A stretch of 14,310 bases of DNA from Cyclobacteriaceae bacterium (GTDB lineage: Bacteria; Bacteroidota; Bacteroidia; Cytophagales; Cyclobacteriaceae), in the NCBI GenBank assembly GCA_026994125.1, contig JALWRJ010000397.1:1-14310 (forward strand), given 5' to 3'. Shown piece after piece: positions 7,150 to 14,310 of this stretch. The notes beneath the pieces are model-generated. The model made no database searches and was not told the origin of the DNA. It saw only the letters and a list, made by a program, of their open reading frames with translations. The translations under genes and the position numbers were made by a program. Numbering within the stretch: the first letter of the stretch is position 1; every line of letters begins with the position of its first letter.

Positions 7150-8376
7150 ATGCTATACATTGTACTGCTCAGTATTTTTTTAATCGACTGGTATGTTTTT
7201 CAGGCGGTGAAGGTAATTTCTTTAAAATGGAAATTTAAACGCGCAGTATTTATTGCTTACTGGGCTTTAACATTGTTTATTGCCGGTATTTTTGTGCATT
7301 GGAAAATAGTTGGGCCGGCTCAGGTAAACCCTACTTTCCAAAAGCTGGCTATTGTCTTTATTTTTATAGATTACCTCTCTAAAGTATTTGCTGTTTTGGT
7401 GTTGGCCTTTGATGATGGCATACGGTTTATTAAATGGATAAATCAAAAAAGGATACACAAAACCAAGGGAGAGCCAACTGGAAAACCTATACCACGCTCG
7501 GAGTTTTTGGCTAAGGCTTCCATGGCTGCTATTGCCATGCCGGTAGCAACGCTGGGTTTTGGTATATTATCGGGAGCCTACGATTACCGGGTACGCAGAA
7601 AACGGGTTGTTATATCCGGGTTGCCCAAAGCATTTGACGGGCTGCGCATAGGCCAGCTTTCGGATATACACTCGGGTAGTTTTTATAATAAAGTAGCTGT
7701 GCAAGGTGGTATAGATTTAATGCGAGCCGAAAAACCGGATTTGTTTGTATTTACGGGTGATTTGGTAAATAACGAAACGCCCGAAGTAGCCGAGTATAAG
7801 GCCATGTTTGGTAAACTTACAGCACCCCTTGGAGCATATGCTACGTTGGGTAATCACGATTATGGTGATTATAGAAGCTGGCCGAGCCGGTTAGCCAAGC
7901 AAAAAAACCTGGACGACTTGGTGCAAGTTCACCGGGAAATGGGTTGGGAGTTGCTCCGCAATGAAAATAGACTAATTACGGTAAATGGAGAGCAAATTGC
8001 GTTGCTGGGTGTAGAAAATTGGGGCAAGGGCAGGTTTACCAAATATGGAGATTTAGACAAAGCCTATGGTAATTTGCCTAAAGAAATAACCAAAATTTTG
8101 CTCTCGCACGACCCCAGCCATTGGGATGCCAAGGTTAGGCCTAATCATCCCGATATTGATTTAACGTTGGCCGGCCATACGCATGGGTTTCAGTTTGGGG
8201 TGGAAATAGGGAATTTCCGTTGGTCGCCCAGCCAATATATGTACGACCAATGGGCCGATTTATACCAAAAAGGCAATCAGCAAATTTATGTAAATAGAGG
8301 GTTTGGCTTTTTAGGCTACCCCGGCCGGGTGGGCATACTGCCCGAAATAACTATACTCGAATTGGTGAGGGCTTAA
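7150..8376 (+). CDS. Membrane-anchored YkuE-like metallophosphoesterase
   Basis: This is a 408-residue calcineurin-like phosphoesterase. The N-terminal ~150 residues hold three clear membrane segments (about 1-21, 32-51, 66-84) and a fourth (about 123-143) preceded by RSEFLAKAS (from R116), a degenerate Tat-like motif. The catalytic domain has every metal-binding signature: D172 and H174 in LSDIHSG, G203-D204 in TGDLV, G234-N235-H236-D237, H320 in LLSHDP, and G342-H343-T344-H345-G346. It should therefore be an active two-metal enzyme whose catalytic domain is probably on the outer face of the inner membrane. YkuE and YaeI family members act on phospho-linked envelope components, but the substrate here is not known. 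The gene starts 26 bases after the pump gene with no visible promoter, so it may be the last gene of the efflux transcript. Confidence 0.88.
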   Translation: MLYIVLLSIFLIDWYVFQAVKVISLKWKFKRAVFIAYWALTLFIAGIFVHWKIVGPAQVNPTFQKLAIVFIFIDYLSKVFAVLVLAFDDGIRFIKWINQKRIHKTKGEPTGKPIPRSEFLAKASMAAIAMPVATLGFGILSGAYDYRVRRKRVVISGLPKAFDGLRIGQLSDIHSGSFYNKVAVQGGIDLMRAEKPDLFVFTGDLVNNETPEVAEYKAMFGKLTAPLGAYATLGNHDYGDYRSWPSRLAKQKNLDDLVQVHREMGWELLRNENRLITVNGEQIALLGVENWGKGRFTKYGDLDKAYGNLPKEITKILLSHDPSHWDAKVRPNHPDIDLTLAGHTHGFQFGVEIGNFRWSPSQYMYDQWADLYQKGNQQIYVNRGFGFLGYPGRVGILPEITILELVRA

Positions 8377-8378
8377 CT

Positions 8379-8843
8379 TTACCAATTGCTATAAGGGTTA
8401 TGCGCTAGAGCCAGGTTGTAATATCGTTTGTCTTCAGTTACTTCTTTGCCCACCCATTTGGGTTTGGTAAAAGATTCGTTGGGGTGGTTAAGCTCCAGTT
8501 CGGCCAATATTAATCCTGTATTGGCTCCGGTAAATACATCAATTTCCCATGTTTTTCCATGTGCAGGCACTATAAATCTGGTTTTTTCAATGTGGGAAAC
8601 TGCGCAAAGCGCTAAAATACTTTCGGCTTCATTTAATGGAATTGAGTACTCAAATTCCTGCCTGCTAATGCCTTGGGTGGCTCCTTTTATGGTTAAAAAG
8701 GCAAGTTGGTCTTTTATTCGCACACGTACGCTTCGGGCAGGATCTGTGCTTAAATAACCTTGTATTATACGATGTTTTTGTGTGGCTGTTGGTTGCCAAC
8801 TACTGTTTGTAACCAAAAACTTTCGCTCAATTTCTACACTCAT
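8379..8843 (-). CDS. CYTH domain protein (triphosphate tunnel metalloenzyme / class IV adenylate cyclase-like)
   Basis: The 154-residue protein begins MSVEIERKF, giving the ExExK signature (E4, E6, K8) that binds divalent metal and triphosphate in CYTH enzymes. Other tunnel residues are visible: R40 and R42 in SVRVRI, K53 in FLTIKG, RQEFEYSIP, EKTRF, then WEIDVF, LAELEL and VTEDKRYYNLAL. Known relatives hydrolyse inorganic tripolyphosphate, or less often nucleotide or thiamine triphosphate; some are cyclases. The sequence does not decide the substrate, although tripolyphosphatase is the commonest activity of short stand-alone forms. The ATG at 8843 is chosen because the motif normally sits at the extreme N-terminus. 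An in-frame TTG at 8855 would add four residues and overlap the upstream gene. The start lies 1 base after the stop of the DUF1569 gene (TAATATG), implying coupled translation. Confidence 0.9.
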   Translation of the reverse strand: MSVEIERKFLVTNSSWQPTATQKHRIIQGYLSTDPARSVRVRIKDQLAFLTIKGATQGISRQEFEYSIPLNEAESILALCAVSHIEKTRFIVPAHGKTWEIDVFTGANTGLILAELELNHPNESFTKPKWVGKEVTEDKRYYNLALAHNPYSNW

Positions 8844-8844
8844 A

Positions 8845-9297
8845 TTACACACCAAATTGGGTAAGGTGGTGGTTTAGGTGTTTGTAAAACATGTTGTTCC
8901 ACTCATTGCTGGTAAGCGGGCCAAATGAGTGCGACTCTTTTCCTTCAAAATAGGCTTCGCCTAACTCTGCTGTTTGCTTAATGTAATCTTGCAATCTTTG
9001 CTTTTCATGGGCAAAATCACGTTTGCCATCAATAATAAATTGAGGAGCTGTTTTGCCATTTTTTTTATAGGGCACTTCGCTTACCACTTTATTTTTAACC
9101 AATAATTTTAAAATCAGTTTCATAAAAGCATTGGGCTTAGGGTGCTTGGTGGTATATACCATTTCGTAGGTTACGTTGCAATGTGCCAGCATTTGGTCGG
9201 CCGACATTTTGCCCCAGGCCGGTTTTGTTTCGGGGGTAAGGGTATCTATACGTTTGCATAGTTCTTTAACGGTTTCCTTTTTAAAAACATTTTTCAT
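8845..9297 (-). CDS. DUF1569 family protein (DinB-like fold)
   Basis: This 150-residue soluble protein matches the DUF1569 pattern: KKETVKELCKRIDTLTPE, then PAWGKMSADQMLAHCNVTYE, and a C-terminal MFYKHLNHHLTQFG. The family is placed with DinB/YfiT-like four-helix bundle proteins, whose conserved histidines bind a metal. Here H39, H140 and H143 or H144 are the candidate ligands. The biochemical role of DUF1569 proteins is not established, and no signal peptide is present, so it should be cytoplasmic. Its ATG lies 11 bases after the stop of the large CHAT gene and its stop is 1 base before the CYTH start, so it is the middle gene of a leftward operon. Confidence 0.85.
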   Translation of the reverse strand: MKNVFKKETVKELCKRIDTLTPETKPAWGKMSADQMLAHCNVTYEMVYTTKHPKPNAFMKLILKLLVKNKVVSEVPYKKNGKTAPQFIIDGKRDFAHEKQRLQDYIKQTAELGEAYFEGKESHSFGPLTSNEWNNMFYKHLNHHLTQFGV

Positions 9298-9308
9298 AGT
9301 TGTGCAAT

Positions 9309-12300
9309 TTACTCTAACCCAATCATTATAAAGGCGCCCCAGTAAATGGGGTCTTTGTATTCGTTTCGCAATTCCTTTTTAGCCTCAACAAACGATTGCC
9401 TTTTTTTGCCGGTAGCCAGCCATTTTTGGTAAAAGTTTACCATCAATTTTTGGGTGGCCTGGTCATCTACCTTAAACATACTCATAATTAAGGTTTTGGC
9501 ACCAGCCACCATAAATGCCCGTTGCAAGCCATACACTCCTTCGCCCACTTTGGTTTCGCCTAAGCCGGTTTCGCAGGCACTTAGTACTACCAGGTCAGTA
9601 TTGTCCAGGTTCATGTTCATGGCTTCGTAGGCAGTTAAAATACCGTCTTCTTCGTTGTAGTTGTATTCGGTTTTAGTAAGTAAATCACCAGCCCCGGTTA
9701 GCAATAAACCGGTGCGTAACAAAGGGTTTTCCAAGGCCGTAGTTTGCTTTTGTGCACTGGCTGCATTTTGCTCAATTTGTTGCGAAGGAGTAAAAAAGCC
9801 ATGGGTGGCAATATGGAAAATTTTGGGGCTTTTAATTGATTTTATCTCATTTTCAGTCGCCTCATATTCTAGCTTTTCGGTAGCTGTCCACCCATTTTGG
9901 TTAAGTAGTTTTATCAGTGCATTTATTTCTTTTTCGGTGCCGGGCAGTTGGCTTATGGCTCCTTTTTTAGGGCGCGAAGCATCTACGTAATACACCGGGT
10001 TGCCAAACATAGATGCTTTGTTTTCGGCCTTTTTCTTTTTTGCTTCCGTGGCGTTAAAGAAAATATCTTTGGTGTTACTTACCAGTACAATATTGGAATT
10101 ATCCAGTACATATTTATCGTCATCTAAAGGTATGGCCTCTAAATTTATTTGGTTGTACACCCCATCAGCCGAAAGATACATTGTGGCCGTATTGCCTACA
10201 GCTTTTACAATAGGTTGCCAGTATTGCTTGTTCGAATACTTGTCTTTAATACGGTAAATAATACTGTTTCTGTACACTTTAAAGTACTTACCTTCCAGGT
10301 CTTTGCCGTTGTTTATTACAAACATGCCTGGCATTTTTTGTGTTTTGGTATCTTTTACATACACGCCCATATAAATTACCGAATCGGTAAAAATATGGTC
10401 GAAGTACCTAAATCGAATCATTTCGATGGCCACTTCATTTTGGTTAAGCACATCTTGTACGTTGTTCCAGGTTACTTTATTCTTTTCAGCATCTTTACCA
10501 AATACATCCGAAGCCTCGCTCAGCTCTTTTTCAAGCTGTTCTACTTCATCAATCAGAAGTGCCGGGTCAATTTCGTTTTCAACCAATTGCTCGGTGCTCA
10601 TGGAAAGCACTGTAGTTAAAAATTCCTTTTTAGCCACCCAGGCCAGGTAGTTTTTCTTGAGCTCTTCATCATCGCCATTCATAATGGTTTCGCGTATTTT
10701 TATAGATGAATTAAGTAGGATGGCTTTTGTGGTGAGGGCATTATTATAGACCTGGCCAATCAGGCTGGGGTCTTCGTTCCTAAACTCAATGGCTAAGGTG
10801 TTAAAAAATTCATAGTCGGGTTCAATGGTGTTCCAATATTCCGATTTTTCGCGCTCGCTCAATGAGGCAAAGTAGGTTTTAATAAAGTAGTCGTAGCTTT
10901 CAATAACTTCGCGACTGGTTTTCTTGGCTTTTCGTTTGTCGCCTTGCATGTAATATACTTTAGATAGCTTCGATTTTACCTTTACATAATCGGGGTGCTC
11001 TTTGCTAAAGAAAGTTTCGTATAGTTTTTTAGCCTGGTTGTATTTTTCTTCGGCCTTTTCATACTCTTTTTGTTGGTAATATACATCGCCTGTAAGCGAG
11101 TAAATTGCTGCCAGGTTAAAGTTTTTGCGGGTTTTTACTTTTGTTTTCCAAATGTTTTCGGCCAACGAAAGGGAGTTAAAGGCATCGTCAAACCGTTGTT
11201 CTTCAATGTAGAGCACCGATAGGTCCTTAATAATATCGGCATACATGGGTGTGCGGTTGCCCAAGTTTTCGGCTACAATGGTTTTAGCCTCATCAAAAAT
11301 GGGTTCGATGGTGGAAGGTGGTTCGTTTTTATAAAATTTAATAAGCCCCAATTGCGATAGCGACTTGGCTACTTCAATATGGTTGGTGCCATAGGCTTCT
11401 TTTTGGATACTGATAGCTTGGTTAATATTTTCTAAAGCCTTGTTATAATCGCCTAAGGCTGTGTAAATGGCGGCCAGTTGTTTTTTGCTGGCAGCTGTGC
11501 GGCTGGATTGTTTCCCAAACTGTGCTTCGGAGATGTTTAGTGCCGTTCGGGCTGCTTTTTCCGATTCGGTGTATTCGCCATTTACCAGCAGCAGGTTGGC
11601 ATAGCTTAGCAGGGGCGTTACCAAGCGGTTGCTGTTGTTGCCAAATAGGGTTTTATAGTCTTTAATTATATTTTCGAGTGTTTCTTTAATTTTATTAGAT
11701 TGGCCATAGCGCACGTAAATATCGGCCAGTTTAACATCCGAGGCCAGTTCATCGTAGCCGGTTAAGTTGGTGGCTTTAAGCAGTAGTTTTTGCGAACGAA
11801 TAATTTCATCTTTGGCGGCTTCGTAATCGCCTTTCATGGCACTTAGTTTGGCACTGGTTTCCATGGCCAAGATATATTCTACCAGTCGTTCTTTATCTCG
11901 TTTAAGCGATGAAAGTATTGTTTTGGCTTCTTCAATATTTTTTTCTGCGGTTTTGTACTCTCCAATTTTAATTTGCAGGTCGGCAATTTTTACCAGTTCG
12001 CTGCCATAGGCTATGTCGGTAGTGTTGTATTTAATTCGCGTAGCCAGCAGGGCGTCTTCCAATGCTTTTTTGGCTTCAGCAAAATTATCTATAAGCTCGT
12101 TATACTTAGCTATGTGGTTTTGGATGCGTACGTAACGTACATGGCCGGGTTTAATTTGGGGTTTTACTATGGCTACAAAACTGCTGTCGTAAATATGGCT
12201 TGCTTCTGTTAGCCTGTCGGTGTAATCAATGTAAAAGTTGGCCACTTCTGTTTTAGTTAAATGGTATTCAGGTGCATTATTGCCATATAAGGCGGCTTTT

Positions 12301-13541
12301 ACGGCTAGCGCTTTTTCCAGGTACTCCTCTGCGTGTTTGTACGATTTTTCGAGCAATGCTGCCCGGTACGCATACTCGTAAAGGGTAAGGCGCTCTTTAT
12401 GGTTGGCCGGCATACGGTCGTAATTGCTTAATAATCCGGTGCAGGCACTCTCGATCATTTCCGGTTTTTTTAAATCGAGCTTGCGGTCAAATTCTAATGT
12501 GTTTAGTTTAACATACACCAGGCTGTTTTTATCAAAATAGCGTTTTATTACCGATTCGTATTCGGCCTTTAAATTTTTGTATTTCGAATGGTCGTCATTT
12601 GCCAGGTAGTGTTTTAAAAGCTTTTCATATATATAAAGCGCCATGTAATGGGCTTCGTGGTGGTCTTTTTTTAATTTATTTAAAGCAGTTTCAAAGTAAT
12701 CGCGCGTAATTTTGGCATTTACACCATTTTCGGCCAGGAGCTCTCCATGCCTTAGTTGGTTTTCAGTATAGCGAATGCTCGATTTTCCCAGGTTGTTATC
12801 AATCCAGTCTCCGGCCAGTTCAAACTCGGTATCTGCTTTTTTAAAATCGCCCATTTTACGGTAGGTGTTGGCTCGTAAGTTTAAGAGCTGAGCATATTCA
12901 TCCAGGCGTTGGTGGGCTTCTTTAGACGATAGTTTTCGGGTTTTTAATTTACCTGTTTTAGGATCTACATACGTTTCTTTGGTAACAGCACGGCCTAAAA
13001 AATAGTCTTTGTTGTTATCAATATATTCAATGGATTTGGTATAAAAGCCCATGCCCGTATAGGTGGCTGCCAAATTAAGTTTGGTAAGTGCATTTAGCCG
13101 ATCCGAGGCATGTAACTCTTCGGCTTTTTTAAATGCCTGCTCGGCTAGTTTAGAGGCCTTTAGTATATCGCCATTTAAAATCATGAGAGCCGAAGCCCGG
13201 TTTAAATATTGTACATACTCCTCGGAATTTTCGGTAAAAACAGCTTTGCTAACCTCTAAGGCTTTTTCAATATCTGTTTCAAAATTAACCAGCATACCTT
13301 GGGCCAGGTTGTTGCGAGCCGAAAGCAGGTAATACTCGGCAATGTATTTATTTTGTTTGCCTAATTTTTTTGTACTTTTCTTTTTTAGCTTGGTTAGGTA
13401 TTTTTTAGTTTTTATGTAATCGCCTGTTTCGTAGGTGCTGTTTATTTTAGCCAGGCTTTTTTCCCATTTTTGTGCTTGAGCGGTATAGGAAAAAACGAAA
13501 GCAAAAGCGAGTAAGCAATAAATAGTTTGTAGTGGTTTCAT
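9309..13541 (-). CDS. Exported TPR-repeat CHAT-domain (caspase-like) protease
   Basis: This 1410-residue protein has a Sec signal peptide (residues 1-23, ending TAQA, then QKWEK). A long array of TPR-like helix pairs occupies about residues 30-880. From about 590 they repeat roughly every 42 residues in kinesin-light-chain style (LADIYVRYGQ, LAAIYTALGDYNKAL, LTGDVYYQQKEYEKA). A linker with SLSEREKSEYW (about 890) is typical of CHAT proteins. The C-terminal CHAT domain (about 1090-1410) keeps the catalytic dyad: H1247 in FHIATHGFF and C1323 in LSACETGLG, followed by GVYGLQRAFMVAGAKTL. CHAT proteins are clan CD cysteine peptidases, related to caspases and separase. The signal peptide puts this one in the periplasm or outside the cell. 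Substrate and activating signal are unknown. It heads a leftward operon with DUF1569 and CYTH genes. Confidence 0.92.
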   Translation of the reverse strand: MKPLQTIYCLLAFAFVFSYTAQAQKWEKSLAKINSTYETGDYIKTKKYLTKLKKKSTKKLGKQNKYIAEYYLLSARNNLAQGMLVNFETDIEKALEVSKAVFTENSEEYVQYLNRASALMILNGDILKASKLAEQAFKKAEELHASDRLNALTKLNLAATYTGMGFYTKSIEYIDNNKDYFLGRAVTKETYVDPKTGKLKTRKLSSKEAHQRLDEYAQLLNLRANTYRKMGDFKKADTEFELAGDWIDNNLGKSSIRYTENQLRHGELLAENGVNAKITRDYFETALNKLKKDHHEAHYMALYIYEKLLKHYLANDDHSKYKNLKAEYESVIKRYFDKNSLVYVKLNTLEFDRKLDLKKPEMIESACTGLLSNYDRMPANHKERLTLYEYAYRAALLEKSYKHAEEYLEKALAVKAALYGNNAPEYHLTKTEVANFYIDYTDRLTEASHIYDSSFVAIVKPQIKPGHVRYVRIQNHIAKYNELIDNFAEAKKALEDALLATRIKYNTTDIAYGSELVKIADLQIKIGEYKTAEKNIEEAKTILSSLKRDKERLVEYILAMETSAKLSAMKGDYEAAKDEIIRSQKLLLKATNLTGYDELASDVKLADIYVRYGQSNKIKETLENIIKDYKTLFGNNSNRLVTPLLSYANLLLVNGEYTESEKAARTALNISEAQFGKQSSRTAASKKQLAAIYTALGDYNKALENINQAISIQKEAYGTNHIEVAKSLSQLGLIKFYKNEPPSTIEPIFDEAKTIVAENLGNRTPMYADIIKDLSVLYIEEQRFDDAFNSLSLAENIWKTKVKTRKNFNLAAIYSLTGDVYYQQKEYEKAEEKYNQAKKLYETFFSKEHPDYVKVKSKLSKVYYMQGDKRKAKKTSREVIESYDYFIKTYFASLSEREKSEYWNTIEPDYEFFNTLAIEFRNEDPSLIGQVYNNALTTKAILLNSSIKIRETIMNGDDEELKKNYLAWVAKKEFLTTVLSMSTEQLVENEIDPALLIDEVEQLEKELSEASDVFGKDAEKNKVTWNNVQDVLNQNEVAIEMIRFRYFDHIFTDSVIYMGVYVKDTKTQKMPGMFVINNGKDLEGKYFKVYRNSIIYRIKDKYSNKQYWQPIVKAVGNTATMYLSADGVYNQINLEAIPLDDDKYVLDNSNIVLVSNTKDIFFNATEAKKKKAENKASMFGNPVYYVDASRPKKGAISQLPGTEKEINALIKLLNQNGWTATEKLEYEATENEIKSIKSPKIFHIATHGFFTPSQQIEQNAASAQKQTTALENPLLRTGLLLTGAGDLLTKTEYNYNEEDGILTAYEAMNMNLDNTDLVVLSACETGLGETKVGEGVYGLQRAFMVAGAKTLIMSMFKVDDQATQKLMVNFYQKWLATGKKRQSFVEAKKELRNEYKDPIYWGAFIMIGLE

Positions 13542-13605
13542 TTGGTTTTGTTTTGGCTGTAAATTACATACATCATCAACCCAAAAGTTATTATTCAGGT
13601 TAACT

Positions 13606-13639
13606 CAAATTTAAGGGTTAAAATTAATTAAAGGGCAAA
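13606..13639 (-). promoter_or_regulatory. Bacteroidota-type promoter for the CHAT operon
   Basis: On the minus strand, TAAATTTG (13613 down to 13606) is an exact TAnnTTTG -7 element. TTTG (13639 down to 13636) lies 22 bases upstream as a -33 element, within the accepted but long spacing range. The transcript would start near 13598, giving a leader of about 55 bases before the ATG at 13541. The promoter lies in the 135-base gap between the mutase gene and the CHAT gene, so the CHAT operon need not depend on read-through. The gap also holds two copies of AAATGCCAT (13637-13645, 13653-13661), one overlapping the -33 element. I see no strong hairpin terminator for the mutase gene there. Confidence 0.55.
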
Positions 13640-13676
13640 TGCCATACTATTAAAATGCCATTTTTTTACCATACCG

Positions 13677-14310
13677 TTACTCTGCCATTAGCTTTTCGAG
13701 TATTTCGATAGCAGATTCAGAAATAACCGTGCCCGGGCCAAACACTGCGGCTACTCCTTTATCAAATAAAAAGGGGTAATCTTTGGGTGGGATAACCCCA
13801 CCTGCCACCACCATAATGTCGTCACGTTCATATTTTTTAAGCGCTTCGATAAGTTGCGGTATAAGTGTTTTGTGGCCGGCAGCCAGGCTGGATGCGCCAA
13901 TAATATGCACATCGTTTTCTACGGCTTGCCGGGCTACTTCTTCGGGGGTTTGAAACAGTGGGCCAATATCTACATCAAAGCCGAGGTCGGCAAAGGAGGT
14001 GGCTATTACTTTAGCACCACGGTCGTGGCCATCTTGTCCCATTTTAGCTACCATAATACGAGGTCTGCGGCCTGCTTTTTTAGCAAACAGGTTCGAAAGT
14101 TTTTGTGCTTTTTTAAAAGATTTATCCATGTTGGCTTCGCTTGAATACACACCTGATACCGATTGTACCGAAGCTATATAGCGGCCAAAAGATTTTTCCA
14201 TGGCCTGGGTAATTTCGCCTAAAGTAGCCCGATGTCGGGCAGCTTCTACGGCTAATTCCAGCAGGTTGCCGGTATTGTTTTTGGCTGCTTCGGCCAATTG
14301 ATGCAGGGCT
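13677..14310 (-). CDS. mutB: Methylmalonyl-CoA mutase large subunit, C-terminal part (5' end outside window)
   Basis: About 211 codons of the C-terminal end are present; the frame stays open through the right edge ([12 protein letters not shown]...), so the start is not in the window. The first ~45 residues ([20 protein letters not shown], then KSFGRY) are the end of the catalytic barrel domain. The rest is the cobalamin-binding domain, with the lower-ligand signature [11 protein letters not shown] (the His codon is at 14025-14027), the helix ending GASSLAAGH, and [12 protein letters not shown]. The intact DxHxxG motif points to the active large subunit rather than the small one, which lacks it. 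The enzyme interconverts methylmalonyl-CoA and succinyl-CoA using adenosylcobalamin, in propionate metabolism. It is unrelated in function to its neighbour and probably ends its own transcription unit. Confidence 0.92.
   Translation of the reverse strand, partial: ALHQLAEAAKNNTGNLLELAVEAARHRATLGEITQAMEKSFGRYIASVQSVSGVYSSEANMDKSFKKAQKLSNLFAKKAGRRPRIMVAKMGQDGHDRGAKVIATSFADLGFDVDIGPLFQTPEEVARQAVENDVHIIGASSLAAGHKTLIPQLIEALKKYERDDIMVVAGGVIPPKDYPFLFDKGVAAVFGPGTVISESAIEILEKLMAE

Noticed and set aside
8844..8855. TTG start for the CYTH protein at 8855
   Set aside because: It would place four residues before MSVEIERKF, although the ExExK motif is normally at the very N-terminus, and it would overlap the upstream gene.
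10149..10619. A 156-codon plus-strand frame within the CHAT gene
   Set aside because: It is antisense to the conserved linker and the start of the CHAT domain. It has no plausible domain and no promoter.
9309..13541. A CRISPR-linked (type III-E, Craspase-like) role for the TPR-CHAT protein
   Set aside because: No repeat array and no gRAMP or other Cas gene is present in the window, and the protein carries a signal peptide, which is incompatible with a cytoplasmic effector complex.
14295..14297. TTG at 14297 as the start of a short stand-alone B12-binding protein
   Set aside because: The frame continues open to the window edge with residues matching the methylmalonyl-CoA mutase barrel end, so this is an internal leucine of a longer gene.

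Overview
The window looks like a chromosomal segment of a Bacteroidota (Bacteroidetes) bacterium. The evidence is moderate-to-low GC, A/T-rich start regions without clear Shine-Dalgarno sequences, two good matches to the Bacteroidota housekeeping promoter (TTTG / TAnnTTTG), and protein variants typical of the phylum. There are no RNA genes, insertion sequences or CRISPR arrays. Coding density is very high; the longest non-coding stretch is 135 bases.

Left part, + strand (1-8376). The window opens inside the last 54 codons of an ECF-type sigma factor, followed 6 bases later by a small two-helix membrane protein. Next comes an 18-bp perfect inverted repeat that coincides with a promoter and sits just before a TetR-type regulator gene. 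The regulator heads a tightly spaced series: TetR, TolC-like outer-membrane channel, lipoprotein-type membrane-fusion protein, and a 1137-residue RND inner-membrane pump. This is a complete tripartite efflux operon, probably autorepressed by its own first gene product. A membrane-bound, YkuE-like metallophosphoesterase follows 26 bases after the pump and may be the last gene of the transcript.

Right part, - strand (8379-14310). A three-gene cluster reads leftward: a 1410-residue exported TPR-CHAT protein with an intact His/Cys protease dyad, a DUF1569 (DinB-like) protein, and a CYTH/triphosphate-tunnel enzyme. The gaps are 11 and 1 bases. The last gene meets the metallophosphoesterase tail to tail with 2 bases between stop codons. 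A recognisable promoter lies before the CHAT gene. Upstream of it, and running off the right edge, is the C-terminal, B12-binding end of the methylmalonyl-CoA mutase large subunit.

The most interesting parts are the secreted TPR-CHAT protease with its two small co-directional partners (function unknown), the operator-promoter overlap controlling the efflux operon, and the pump's extra predicted membrane segments and divergent proton-relay residues. All functional calls are by recognition of families and motifs; no searches were run.
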